Source of the DNA: Saprospiraceae bacterium
Lineage (GTDB): Bacteria; Bacteroidota; Bacteroidia; Bacteroidales; JAIPBB01
Length of the DNA: 18,813 bases
Assembly (NCBI GenBank): GCA_021739805.1
Contig: JAIPBB010000068.1
Coordinates: forward strand, 1-18,813
Direction of reading: 5' to 3'
A program made the translations under genes and the position numbers. The notes beneath the pieces were generated by a model. That model was not told where the DNA came from and ran no database searches. It was given only the letters and a program-made list of their open reading frames with translations. Positions 1 through 8,293 of the stretch are shown piece by piece; the stretch's first letter is position 1, and every line of letters starts with the position of its first letter.

Positions 1-28
1 TAAAAAAGCCCCGAAAAAATTCAAGGCT
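1..28 (-). terminator. Intrinsic terminator of the M23 peptidase gene
   Basis: Read on the minus strand, AGCCTTGAA and TTCGGGGCT form a 9-bp stem (two G-U pairs) around a TTTT loop, followed directly by six T residues. It lies about 28 nt past the stop codon of the minus-strand peptidase gene. The plus strand has no matching T run on the other side, so it looks one-directional. Confidence 0.8.
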
Positions 29-56
29 ATTTAATAAAAGAAATTTTTATTCAAAA

Positions 57-1025
57 TTACGAAAGCGACTGATTAATCCTGGAAGAAATTTCGATTACCT
101 TTTCGTATTCTTCAGGGCTAAGGTCGTTGAAGAAATAATGCACCGGATTCACAGGTTTATCATTAATTCTTACTTCATAATGAAGATGGGGTGATGTGGA
201 AGTACCGCTACTACCAACATAACCAATTATTTCACCGCGTTTTACTTTTTGACCAGCTTTAACAATAATTTTTGACATATGACCATATAAAGTCTTATAG
301 CCATATCCATGATCGATAATACAAACTTTACCATAGCCACTCATCCTATTTGAATTCATCACTTTTCCATTGCCTGTTGCATAAATAGGAGTACCACGTG
401 GAGCAGAGAAATCCATTCCGGTATGCATACGTAAGGTTTTATAAATAGGATGAATTCTGTAACCAAATCCCGAAGCAATTCTCCTTAAATCTTTATTTGA
501 AACAGGCTGTATGGCAGGAATGCATGCAAGCATTTCATTTTTTTTCTTAGCAAGATCAAAAACCTTATCAAATGATTTTGATTGGACATAAAGTTGTCGG
601 GAGATTTTATCAATTTTTTGAGTGGTTTCAATTATTAAATCAGAATTTTTATACCCTTTGAGACTTTCGTATCTGTCAGCTCCACCATAACCGGCTTGTC
701 TTTCATTTGCCGGAACAGGCTCAGCTTCAAAAATTACCCTGTAAATATCATCATCACGTTTTTGAATATCCTCTAAAACAGCTAAAACATTATCCAGCCT
801 GTTATTCAAAACTTCATATTGTAATTTATATTGCTGATTCTCGCGTTTCAGAGCTTTCTCCTTGGGTGAAGGAAAATAGTAATACATTAATGCAAGAGCA
901 CTAATTGAAAACATCGCTCCTGACGATACAATTACTAATGCTTTTAGTAATCTGTCTTTAAAAGTTAATTTTACTTTTTCAACTTCTAAAGATTTGGTGT
1001 TAAAGTGATATTTAGTTTTAGCCAT
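57..1025 (-). CDS. Membrane-anchored M23 (LytM-type) peptidoglycan endopeptidase
   Basis: The 322-residue protein has a short cytoplasmic N-terminus, one membrane segment at about residues 26-50, a charged coiled-coil stretch at about 55-90, and a C-terminal M23 domain at about 183-297. The zinc and catalytic motifs are complete: HxxxD at H201-D205, H249 in YGHMS, and HxH at H280-H282. An intact set points to an active cell-wall hydrolase rather than a LytM activator that has lost its metal ligands. Such proteins cut peptide cross-links of peptidoglycan in the periplasm during growth or division. The gene is divergent from alaS, shares a 125-bp promoter region with it, and ends in its own terminator. 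The family call is secure; the exact bond cut cannot be read from the sequence. Confidence 0.92.
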   Translation of the reverse strand: MAKTKYHFNTKSLEVEKVKLTFKDRLLKALVIVSSGAMFSISALALMYYYFPSPKEKALKRENQQYKLQYEVLNNRLDNVLAVLEDIQKRDDDIYRVIFEAEPVPANERQAGYGGADRYESLKGYKNSDLIIETTQKIDKISRQLYVQSKSFDKVFDLAKKKNEMLACIPAIQPVSNKDLRRIASGFGYRIHPIYKTLRMHTGMDFSAPRGTPIYATGNGKVMNSNRMSGYGKVCIIDHGYGYKTLYGHMSKIIVKAGQKVKRGEIIGYVGSSGTSTSPHLHYEVRINDKPVNPVHYFFNDLSPEEYEKVIEISSRINQSLS

Positions 1026-1064
1026 TAATGCTATTTAAATTCAAGAAAGCTGTTTTAAAAAACG

Positions 1065-1094
1065 CAAAATTAATTAAATAAAGTAAATTTGCAA
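1065..1094 (-). promoter_or_regulatory. Bacteroidota-type promoter for the M23 peptidase gene
   Basis: On the minus strand a TTG (1094-1092) is followed after 19 nt by TAATTTTG (1072-1065), which matches the Bacteroidota -7 box TAnnTTTG. The expected start of transcription is near 1060, leaving a leader of about 35 nt before the ATG at 1025. Confidence 0.55.
1084..1091 (+). promoter_or_regulatory. Candidate -7 box for alaS
   Basis: TAAATTTG matches TAnnTTTG and lies 59 nt before the alaS ATG. I see no good -33 box at the usual spacing. It falls inside the spacer of the opposing peptidase promoter, so the two promoters would overlap. Confidence 0.4.
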
Positions 1095-1150
1095 GTTAAT
1101 AATCTGTTAAGAATTGTTAAACATCTGAATACGAAAACATTTGAGATTAT

Positions 1151-3772
1151 ATGAAATCTGCTGAAGTTAGAAAAACCTTCCTTGATTTTTTCAAGTCGAA
1201 ACAACACGAAATTGTTCAATCAGCCCCAATGGTCTCAAAGGATGACCCAACTTTGATGTTCACTAATGCAGGAATGAATCAATTTAAAGATATCTTCCTT
1301 GGGAATAAAACAGAAAAATTTAATCGTGTAGCTGACACTCAGAAGTGTTTAAGAGTTTCGGGTAAACATAATGATTTGGATGAAGTTGGTCATGATACTT
1401 ATCATCACACTATGTTTGAGATGCTTGGTAATTGGTCGTTTGGTGACTACTTTAAAAAAGAAGCAATAGAATGGGCATGGGAGCTTTTAACTGATGTTTA
1501 TGGAATTGACAAAGAGAACCTTTATATAACTGTTTTTGAAGGTGACAAAAAAGATAATCTTGGAGTTGATGAAGAAGCTTTAAATTTCTGGAAAAATTTA
1601 GTTACAGAAGACAAAATTCTTTTTGGAAGTAAAAAAGATAACTTCTGGGAAATGGGCGAATCCGGACCTTGTGGACCTTGTTCAGAAATTCATATTGATA
1701 TTAGAGATGAATCTGATAAAAAGAAGATACCTGGTAAAGAACTAGTAAATAAAGACCATCCACTTGTTATTGAAATCTGGAATCTTGTTTTTATTGAGTT
1801 CAATAGAATGGCAAATGGTGATTTAGTGCCACTCCCGGCAAAACATGTTGATACAGGAATGGGTTTTGAACGACTGTGCATGGTTCTGCAAAAAGTAAAA
1901 TCGAATTATGATACTGATGTTTTTCAACCAATAATCCAGGAAATTGCAGGAATAGCAAATAAAAAATATGGTGAAAATGAAGATGTTGACATAGCGATAA
2001 GAGTAATTGCTGACCATCTCCGTGCTATAAGTTTTTCTATTGCCGATGGACAACTTCCTTCAAATGTTAAAGCCGGTTATGTTATCCGAAGGATTTTAAG
2101 AAGAGCTGTGAGATATGGCTACACTTTCCTTGATTTGAAAGAACCTTTTATTAATGAACTTGTTCCGGTGCTTGTGAAGCAATTGGGTGAAACTTTCCCG
2201 GAACTTGAAAAGCAAAAAGATTTAATTAAAAAAGTTATTACAGAAGAAGAATTATCATTTTTAAGGACATTGGCAAATGGTATAAATCTTTTGGATGATA
2301 TAGTTAAAAAAACAAAAATAGAAAAATATAAAGTTGTTCCCGGTAAAATTGCTTTTGAATTATATGACACTTATGGTTTTCCTCTGGATCTTACAGAATT
2401 AATTCTTAAGGAAAATGATTTAATAGTAAGTCGCAGAGAGTTTGACCAGGAAATGGATGCTCAGAAGAAACGTTCGAGAAAGGATGCTAAAACTGAAACA
2501 GATGATTGGATTGAAATATTGGATGATGATGTTGAAGAGTTTCTAGGTTACGACTATCTTGATGCAGATATAAAAATAACACGCTACAGGAAAGTTATAG
2601 CCCAAAAAAAAGAACTTTATCATTTGGTTTTTAATTATACCCCATTTTATGCTAAAAGTGGAGGACAAATAGGCGACACAGGCTTTATTGAATCATCAGA
2701 AGAAAAGATTTTCATCATTGATACAAAAAAGGAGCACAATACAATTATACATATAACTGAAAAGCTACCTAAAAATATTCAACTTGATTTTAAAGCTGTT
2801 GTTAATGAAACTTTAAGGGAAGCTATCACTTGCAACCATTCAGCAACTCATCTAATGCATCATGCATTAAGAGAAGTTCTTGGAACTCACGTTGAGCAAA
2901 AAGGTTCTCTTGTGCATTATGATTATTTAAGGTTCGATTTCGCACATTATCAAAAACTTACAGCAGAAGAAATCCGAAATGTTGAGAAAATTGTAAACCA
3001 AAATATCCGTAAAAATATTTCAATTGATGAAAAAAGAGCTATCCCAATAAAGAAAGCTCAGCAAATGGGAGCAATGTCATTGTTTGGTGAGAAATATGGA
3101 GATTTGGTTAGAGTTATAAAATTTGATGATTCCATTGAACTTTGTGGAGGAACTCATGTTAAGGCAACAGGTCAAATCGGTTTGTTTAAAATTATTTCGG
3201 AAAGTGCTATAGCTGCCGGAATTAGAAGAATTGAAGCAATTACAGCTTCTAAAGCTGAAGAATTTTTTAATCACCAAAATGATGTAATCACTGAAATTAA
3301 AAATATTCTTAAAAACCCAAAAGATATTGTTAAAGGAGTTCAGCTAATAATTGAGCAGAAAAGTCTTTTGCAAAAGCAAGTTACTGATTTGAATAGGCAA
3401 ATGGCGGCAAATATTAAGGATGAAATGTTCGATTTAGTTGAAAAGATAAACGGGATAAATTTCATTGCACATAAAGTTAGCCTTGATGCAGCTTCTATAA
3501 AAGACCTTGCATTTAAAATGAAAGAGAACCTTGAAAATCTATTTCTGATAATTGGTTCAGACGATAACGGAAAAGCTTCATTAACAATAATAATTTCAGA
3601 AAATCTGGTTAAAGAAAGAGGTCTTAATGCAGGTAAAATTATTCGTGAAATTGCAAAAGAAATAAATGGTGGCGGCGGCGGACAAGCACATTTTGCAACA
3701 GCAGGTGGCACTAATCCTGATGGAATAATCAATGCATTGAAAAAAGCTGAGGAGTTTGTGAAGAAGGATTAA
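1151..3772 (+). CDS. alaS: Alanyl-tRNA synthetase
   Basis: The 873-residue product is the usual full length for bacterial AlaS. It attaches alanine to tRNA-Ala in the cytoplasm. The class II catalytic core fills the N-terminal part and opens with the typical MKSAEVRKTFLDFF, which supports this start. The editing domain carries the zinc-binding set H563/H567 (HSATH) and C665/H669 (CGGTH) that clears mischarged Ser-tRNA. The C-Ala region ends with a glycine-rich run from residue 840, then QAHFATAGG. No frameshift or missing motif is visible. It has no upstream Shine-Dalgarno sequence, as is normal for this phylum. It converges on the MORN-protein gene with only 18 bp between the stop codons and no clear terminator. 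Confidence 0.98.
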   Translation: MKSAEVRKTFLDFFKSKQHEIVQSAPMVSKDDPTLMFTNAGMNQFKDIFLGNKTEKFNRVADTQKCLRVSGKHNDLDEVGHDTYHHTMFEMLGNWSFGDYFKKEAIEWAWELLTDVYGIDKENLYITVFEGDKKDNLGVDEEALNFWKNLVTEDKILFGSKKDNFWEMGESGPCGPCSEIHIDIRDESDKKKIPGKELVNKDHPLVIEIWNLVFIEFNRMANGDLVPLPAKHVDTGMGFERLCMVLQKVKSNYDTDVFQPIIQEIAGIANKKYGENEDVDIAIRVIADHLRAISFSIADGQLPSNVKAGYVIRRILRRAVRYGYTFLDLKEPFINELVPVLVKQLGETFPELEKQKDLIKKVITEEELSFLRTLANGINLLDDIVKKTKIEKYKVVPGKIAFELYDTYGFPLDLTELILKENDLIVSRREFDQEMDAQKKRSRKDAKTETDDWIEILDDDVEEFLGYDYLDADIKITRYRKVIAQKKELYHLVFNYTPFYAKSGGQIGDTGFIESSEEKIFIIDTKKEHNTIIHITEKLPKNIQLDFKAVVNETLREAITCNHSATHLMHHALREVLGTHVEQKGSLVHYDYLRFDFAHYQKLTAEEIRNVEKIVNQNIRKNISIDEKRAIPIKKAQQMGAMSLFGEKYGDLVRVIKFDDSIELCGGTHVKATGQIGLFKIISESAIAAGIRRIEAITASKAEEFFNHQNDVITEIKNILKNPKDIVKGVQLIIEQKSLLQKQVTDLNRQMAANIKDEMFDLVEKINGINFIAHKVSLDAASIKDLAFKMKENLENLFLIIGSDDNGKASLTIIISENLVKERGLNAGKIIREIAKEINGGGGGQAHFATAGGTNPDGIINALKKAEEFVKKD

Positions 3773-3790
3773 GATTTTTTATTCTTTCAA

Positions 3791-4846
3791 TTACTTATAG
3801 TTATTCATAAATTTCTTTAGTTTTCCCGAATTATATTTTTTTAATAATACGTCAAACTTATCATGTTTGGCACTAGGGTCAATATGGATAAGGTTATTAT
3901 ATGTTTCAGCCATATATTCAGCAATATAAAGCTGTGACTCACTTTTATCGTATTCTTTGTTTCCTTTATCAATAAAATAATTACAATTTCCTGCTATAAG
4001 ACAAAGATTGAAAATTCTTTTATACTTATAATCTTGAAAGCTAGTGTAATCGTAAATGAATTTATTAACCATGATAATAAATTTACCATAATAAGGACAT
4101 GAACTAACCCACAATTGAGTATAGAACGTTAGAATATCAGTCAATTTATCTGTGGGATTTTTCTTTATATAATCAAGGTTATTACGCATGAATTCCTCAT
4201 ATAGTTTATATTCCTGACTTGTGCCTTTAAGCATAAAAGGTGTTATAGACTCTTTGCCGAAATCATCTATTTCGACTTCATACTCATAGAATAATTTATT
4301 CTTATTATCAACAAGTATAATTTCTTTTAGTAGGGTTAATTCATAAATTTTTGTTGCTAATAGTTCTCCATCCAGTGAATATATTTTCCAGATACCATCT
4401 TTTAAGCCTTTAATAAAAGAACCTTCAGATATTATTTTTCCACTAGAGTTTTTATAAATCCATTCCCCATCCGATCTTCCTTCCTTAAATCCTCCCTGGC
4501 TTTTCAGATTTCCATTGGGGAAATACCATTTTTGCAAGGCGATATCACTGTTTTCCCATTGCTCAACAGCTTTAATTTCTCCAGTACTATAATAATACCT
4601 CACTTCACCAATTGCTATTTCCATTTTAGTTGTCTGATAGACTGCGTCCATTTGTTTCTGACCATTTATAAAATGACCTTTAACTATAACACTGTCTTTA
4701 AATGGCTGGATTGTTTTGTAGTAAGTAGCTTGAGATTTATCAACAATTTCAGCCCAACTTTTATTATAATAAATTGTGTCGATATTCTGAGCAATTGAAA
4801 AAAGTGTGATAAATGAAGTAAATAATACTAAATATAGACTTTTCAT
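3791..4846 (-). CDS. Secreted MORN-variant repeat protein
   Basis: The 351-residue protein starts with a Sec signal peptide ending near SIAQ. An N-terminal segment of the YYNKSWAE type is common in Bacteroidota proteins that carry MORN-variant (YwqK-like) repeats. The repeats occupy about residues 80-165, with the pattern G-x-W-x-x-Y-x-x-x-G-x-x-x-x-E-G (for example around DGEWIYKNSSGK and DGIWKIYSLDGE). The C-terminal half, about 175-351, is rich in aromatic and charged residues and matches nothing I recognise. Database names often call such proteins YwqK family antitoxin, but no toxin gene lies beside it, so I do not infer an antitoxin role. It lies 43 bp downstream of the cation-exchanger gene on the same strand and may share its transcript. 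Confidence 0.75.
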   Translation of the reverse strand: MKSLYLVLFTSFITLFSIAQNIDTIYYNKSWAEIVDKSQATYYKTIQPFKDSVIVKGHFINGQKQMDAVYQTTKMEIAIGEVRYYYSTGEIKAVEQWENSDIALQKWYFPNGNLKSQGGFKEGRSDGEWIYKNSSGKIISEGSFIKGLKDGIWKIYSLDGELLATKIYELTLLKEIILVDNKNKLFYEYEVEIDDFGKESITPFMLKGTSQEYKLYEEFMRNNLDYIKKNPTDKLTDILTFYTQLWVSSCPYYGKFIIMVNKFIYDYTSFQDYKYKRIFNLCLIAGNCNYFIDKGNKEYDKSESQLYIAEYMAETYNNLIHIDPSAKHDKFDVLLKKYNSGKLKKFMNNYK

Positions 4847-4889
4847 AACTTTAATTTAATTACCATCAGGCTAAAAATCTGAATTAAAA

Positions 4890-5984
4890 TTATATATACG
4901 CCAAAACTATTTGCCAGATAAGATAAACAAGATAAATACTAATTAATATGTAACCTGTTCTTGGGCGAACTCTCCATTTTTTTAAATATAAAATTAGGAA
5001 CACTACGGCAACAGAGCCAAATAGAAGTGCAATTGAAACTATTAAATTATCTTTTTCCACTGGAATAGCTCTATTAGAAAACAATAATAGAATCATCCAG
5101 GGTAGTCCAAGTCCAATTAAAATGTCGAAAATATTTGAACCAAAAGCATTGCTTATTGCCATTCCGCCTTTTCCTTGTTTTGCAACTATAACTGATGAAA
5201 TTAAATCAGGAACTGATGTTCCAATTGCCAATACAGTAAGAGCAATAATAATTTCCGGTATTCCAAGTATTAGAGAAACATGAACAGCACTTTCAACCAA
5301 TACCCAGCATAATGCTGCAATTATCAATATAGACATTGAAAAAATATAATAGTCTCCTACTTTTTTTGGGAAGAAAAGGCCAATTACATAATCAATGGGA
5401 CGTATTATATAACCTAATTTTGTGTAGTATGCTTTCTTTTGAGAATTATCGTCATCGTCATCATCCTCATCTTCGTCAAAACTCCCCCTATCTTTATATG
5501 GAAACCATTTGCGCCAATTAAAAACTGAGAAAAGATAAATTAGATATATTCCGACAAAAATCATCGAATTCCATAAACTTATTTCACCGTCACTAAATGC
5601 TAAGAGTAATACTATTATTGTTATAGAATAAAATATAATGTCACGAACAATCGGTTGCCATGAAAGTACCGCTTTTTTCACCACTGCAACAGCTCCAACA
5701 ATAACAAGAATATTAAACAAAGCGGAACCAACAATAGTTCCTATTCCAATATCAACATGTCCTCCGGCTTCCTCACTTGGCATTATGATAGCTATTATTG
5801 CAATAAATAATTCAGGAGCACTTGACCCAATCGCCATAAGTGTCGCACCTGCAACATCACTTGACATTTTAAGCTTAATGGCAATTTTTTCAAGAGCAGG
5901 TACAAAATAAGTATCACAAATTTGTGCCAACAAATAAAAGGAAAGAAGTAATGCTAAAATGTACCCGACTAATTCCATAATCAA
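4890..5984 (-). CDS. CaCA-family Na+/Ca2+ exchanger, NCKX-like
   Basis: This 364-residue inner-membrane protein has two homologous halves of about five helices each, the normal CaCA layout. The alpha-1 repeat has GSSAPE (53-58) followed by GTIVGSALFNI (82-92). The alpha-2 repeat has GTSVPD (255-260) followed by SNAFGSNIFDI (278-288). A cytoplasmic loop between the halves holds a run of ten consecutive acidic residues (170-179). The alpha-2 wording, with D260 and D287 spaced 27 residues apart, resembles the K+-dependent NCKX exchangers. It should exchange Ca2+ for Na+ or H+, probably exporting Ca2+. The start could be the first Met or Met3; both fit a candidate promoter at 6001-6008. The transport family is secure; the ion stoichiometry is inference. 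Confidence 0.9.
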   Translation of the reverse strand: MIMELVGYILALLLSFYLLAQICDTYFVPALEKIAIKLKMSSDVAGATLMAIGSSAPELFIAIIAIIMPSEEAGGHVDIGIGTIVGSALFNILVIVGAVAVVKKAVLSWQPIVRDIIFYSITIIVLLLAFSDGEISLWNSMIFVGIYLIYLFSVFNWRKWFPYKDRGSFDEDEDDDDDDNSQKKAYYTKLGYIIRPIDYVIGLFFPKKVGDYYIFSMSILIIAALCWVLVESAVHVSLILGIPEIIIALTVLAIGTSVPDLISSVIVAKQGKGGMAISNAFGSNIFDILIGLGLPWMILLLFSNRAIPVEKDNLIVSIALLFGSVAVVFLILYLKKWRVRPRTGYILISIYLVYLIWQIVLAYI

Positions 5985-6000
5985 TGAAAGAATTTATACT

Positions 6001-6008
6001 CAAAAGTA
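6001..6008 (-). promoter_or_regulatory. Candidate -7 box for the cation-exchanger gene
   Basis: The minus strand reads TACTTTTG, a match to TAnnTTTG, 17 nt upstream of the start codon. It would give a very short leader of about 12-18 nt. No -33 box is visible at the usual distance, so support is moderate. Confidence 0.4.
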
Positions 6009-6048
6009 CAAAAAAATCGCAAACTGATAATTTTTTTAGAATTATTTT

Positions 6049-6711
6049 CTAAAATATTCTCGAATAAAAGTTAGAAGGCACTAGACATTTGTTGTTTTCC
6101 CACCTTCCAATTAGTTCAGATTCAGGAATTATATTACCATCTTCATCAAGGAATTTTCCATCGGAATTTGTTTTAATAATTCTCATTTCTCCTTTAAGAA
6201 TAGCATGAATAATAATTTGTTGAAGTTGAGTTTCACTAATATCTTCTTTGTATTTCCTACCAATTTCAATTCCTGCCTTGTTATTCCATAAATCCATTTC
6301 CGAGCTGGCAAAATCGGGTAGGCTTCCATCTTCTTTCTTCCTTTTTTTATAATCAATAAAATTTCCTTTTTCATGAGCTTTTCCAAGTTTTAATGCTTTT
6401 CGCCAATGAATATGACATGATAAAAGTGCCATCCAGTAAGCATGTCGAAATGCATCAACCTGACCACCGTTTTCGATACCATCCAAAGTGTTGGTTAACT
6501 TGATGCTATCATTAACAATTCGCACCTTATTAGAATAAAATGCGGCTTTTTTTGCAACAAAAGGATGAAACACAACCCAAAATTTTTCAGGTCTGCTTAA
6601 AGCTTTGAATTTTTCAGAATTGCTTTCCTGAGCAAAAGTAAATAAAGGAAAAAGCACAAATAACAAAACAATAATTTTTGATAATATTTTAATATACTTT
6701 ACTTTAGTCAT
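6049..6711 (-). CDS. Secreted DUF6973-like protein
   Basis: The 220-residue protein has a Sec signal peptide of about 27 residues, with cleavage likely after TFAQ. The mature part contains DAFRHAYWMALLS, GKAHEKGN and MDLWNNKAGIEIG, in that order. I recognise this His-rich series (RHAxW, AHE, MDLxNNxxG) from domains annotated as DUF6973, found in bacterial secreted proteins and some polymorphic-toxin C-termini. The conserved histidines, glutamate, aspartate and asparagines could form a metal or catalytic site, but no activity is known to me. The C-terminus (LDEDGNIIPESELIGRW) looks like a short strand-rich tail. It lies 64 bp upstream of the exchanger gene on the same strand and is divergent from folE. 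The domain name is from memory and not certain. Confidence 0.65.
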   Translation of the reverse strand: MTKVKYIKILSKIIVLLFVLFPLFTFAQESNSEKFKALSRPEKFWVVFHPFVAKKAAFYSNKVRIVNDSIKLTNTLDGIENGGQVDAFRHAYWMALLSCHIHWRKALKLGKAHEKGNFIDYKKRKKEDGSLPDFASSEMDLWNNKAGIEIGRKYKEDISETQLQQIIIHAILKGEMRIIKTNSDGKFLDEDGNIIPESELIGRWENNKCLVPSNFYSRIF

Positions 6712-6759
6712 GAATTTTGAATTAGAAAAAACTTTTTATACTCCATATAATAGTTTTTG

Positions 6760-6767
6760 TACTTTTG
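6760..6767 (+). promoter_or_regulatory. Candidate -7 box for folE that decides its start codon
   Basis: TACTTTTG matches TAnnTTTG. A possible TTG start codon at 6765-6767 lies inside this box, upstream of the expected transcription start near 6772, so that start is unlikely. The ATG at 6825 is then the first usable start. Confidence 0.5.
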
Positions 6768-6777
6768 AAGCTTAATT

Positions 6778-6785
6778 CAAAATTA
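6778..6785 (-). promoter_or_regulatory. Candidate -7 box for the DUF6973-like gene
   Basis: The minus strand reads TAATTTTG, giving a leader of about 60 nt to the ATG at 6711. No -33 box is evident. It lies in the folE leader, so the two divergent transcripts would overlap by a few bases. Confidence 0.3.
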
Positions 6786-6824
6786 CGAATAAATTATTTA
6801 CTATATAATACTAAAATTAAAGAA

Positions 6825-7466
6825 ATGGGAAAAGTTGACTTTAAAGAAATGATGGATGAAAATATGATGGATGGTTATGAAAAAATTGACCTTTACAATC
6901 CTGAAACAATAAAAAAACTCAAAAAACATTATACTGAAATAATTAAATTGCTAGGAGAAGATATTAATAGAGAAGGTTTAATAATGACTCCGGAAAGAGT
7001 AGCCAAAGCAATGTTGTTTTTTACTCATGGTTATAACGCTGAACCTGAAAAAATTATTAAGTCAGCAAAATTCAAAGAGGATTACAAACAAATGGTTATT
7101 GTTAAGAACATAGAAATCTACTCTATGTGCGAACATCATATGGTGCCCTTCATTGGGAAAGCACATGTAGCTTACATCCCGAATAAATACATTGTTGGTT
7201 TAAGTAAGATTCCACGTGTGGTAGATGCCTTTGCCAGAAGATTGCAGGTTCAGGAAAGATTAACTACTCAAATTAAAGATTGTATTCAAAACACCCTTAA
7301 TCCGCTCGGTGTCGCAGTTGTTATTGAAGCACAGCATTTGTGTATGGTGATGCGAGGAATTCAAAAACAAAATTCTGTTACAACAACTTCCGATTTTACC
7401 GGAGCATTTCTCCAGGAAAAAACTCGTGAAGAATTTTTACACTTAATAAGTTCTAATCTTCATTAA
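6825..7466 (+). CDS. folE: GTP cyclohydrolase I
   Basis: From the ATG at 6825 the protein has 213 residues, close to the family's usual size. It converts GTP to 7,8-dihydroneopterin triphosphate, the first step to tetrahydrofolate and other pterins. Zinc ligands are present at C102 and H105 (in CEHH) and C173 (in HLCM); the 71-residue gap between the cysteines equals that in the E. coli enzyme. Further family signatures are [20 protein letters not shown] and, near the end, [12 protein letters not shown] start 60 nt upstream would add 20 residues, but it sits inside the likely promoter box and adds nothing conserved. The first 20 residues after the chosen start are Met- and acid-rich and vary in this family. 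No terminator is obvious before the next gene. Confidence 0.96.
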   Translation: MGKVDFKEMMDENMMDGYEKIDLYNPETIKKLKKHYTEIIKLLGEDINREGLIMTPERVAKAMLFFTHGYNAEPEKIIKSAKFKEDYKQMVIVKNIEIYSMCEHHMVPFIGKAHVAYIPNKYIVGLSKIPRVVDAFARRLQVQERLTTQIKDCIQNTLNPLGVAVVIEAQHLCMVMRGIQKQNSVTTTSDFTGAFLQEKTREEFLHLISSNLH

Positions 7467-7527
7467 GCATTGGAAAATATTTTAAATTTATTGTTGAAAT
7501 TTAAATTAACCATTTTAAAAAAAAGTA

Positions 7528-7535
7528 TATTTTTG
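7528..7535 (+). promoter_or_regulatory. Candidate -7 box for the BI-1-like gene and fabD
   Basis: TATTTTTG matches TAnnTTTG and lies 23 nt before the ATG at 7559. No -33 box is seen at 19 nt. It would drive the Bax-inhibitor-like gene and fabD, which follows 12 nt after it. Confidence 0.45.
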
Positions 7536-7558
7536 CAGTCCTTTTAAAATATAAAGTA

Positions 7559-8281
7559 ATGTTTACAACTAGGAATAATCAAACTGAAGAAATTAGATTT
7601 CAGGCACAAGCCATTCCTAAAACATTTATATCAAATGTTTTCTCATGGATGGTAATTGCACTTGCTATAACAGCATTTACTGCCTGGTATTTTGCTTCAA
7701 ATAAAAATTTGATGGATTTACTATACATTAAGCAAGTAGGAATGACCGGTTTTGGATGGTTTGTAATGCTTGCACCCCTAGGATTTGTTCTTTTAATGGG
7801 AATGGGATTTCAAAGGTTTTCGGCTCAAACACTTACTTTGTTTTTTGTGATATTTGCAATACTCATTGGAATGAGCTTAAGCTTTATCTTATTAATTTAT
7901 ACAGCAGCATCAGTATTCCAAACTTTTGCCATAACATCAGCAATGTTCATTTTAATGGCATTTATTGGTTATACTACAAAAACTGATTTAACAAAATTTG
8001 GCTCACTTTTAATGATGGGTGTGTTTGGAATAATAATCGCAAGCGTTGTTAATTGGTTTTTAAAAAGCACTCAACTCGAATGGATTATTAGTTTTATTGG
8101 GGTGATTGTATTCACCGGTTTAATTGCTTATGACGTCCAAAAACTAAAAAGAATTGGTGCAGGAGTAGAATATGGAACAGAAACCACTAAAAAACTTACA
8201 ATTATGGGAGCTTTGTCTCTCTATTTGGATTTTATCAATTTATTCCTGTTCTTATTAAGATTTTTAGGAAATAGAAAATAA
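7559..8281 (+). CDS. Bax inhibitor-1/YccA family membrane protein
   Basis: The 240-residue protein has about seven hydrophobic segments, beginning with ISNVFSWMVIALAITAFTAW and ending with LYLDFINLFLFLLRFLGNRK, the usual tail of BI-1/YccA (TMBIM) proteins. An aspartate in the penultimate helix region (GLIAYDVQKLKRIG) is a family hallmark; the equivalent acidic residues form the pH sensor of the B. subtilis homologue YetJ. The family includes Ca2+ leak channels and modulators of membrane proteolysis, so a role in cation leak or membrane quality control is possible. It sits in the inner membrane. Only 12 nt separate it from fabD, so co-transcription is likely, but the pairing does not explain function. 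Confidence 0.88.
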   Translation: MFTTRNNQTEEIRFQAQAIPKTFISNVFSWMVIALAITAFTAWYFASNKNLMDLLYIKQVGMTGFGWFVMLAPLGFVLLMGMGFQRFSAQTLTLFFVIFAILIGMSLSFILLIYTAASVFQTFAITSAMFILMAFIGYTTKTDLTKFGSLLMMGVFGIIIASVVNWFLKSTQLEWIISFIGVIVFTGLIAYDVQKLKRIGAGVEYGTETTKKLTIMGALSLYLDFINLFLFLLRFLGNRK

Positions 8282-8293
8282 TTAAAAGAAAAT

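Noticed and set aside
707..904. Plus-strand open frame inside the M23 peptidase gene
   Set aside because: Antisense shadow of a well-supported conserved gene with no separate evidence.
3791..4846. Antitoxin of a toxin-antitoxin pair (YwqK name)
   Set aside because: No toxin-like gene adjoins it; the MORN-variant repeats alone do not show this role.
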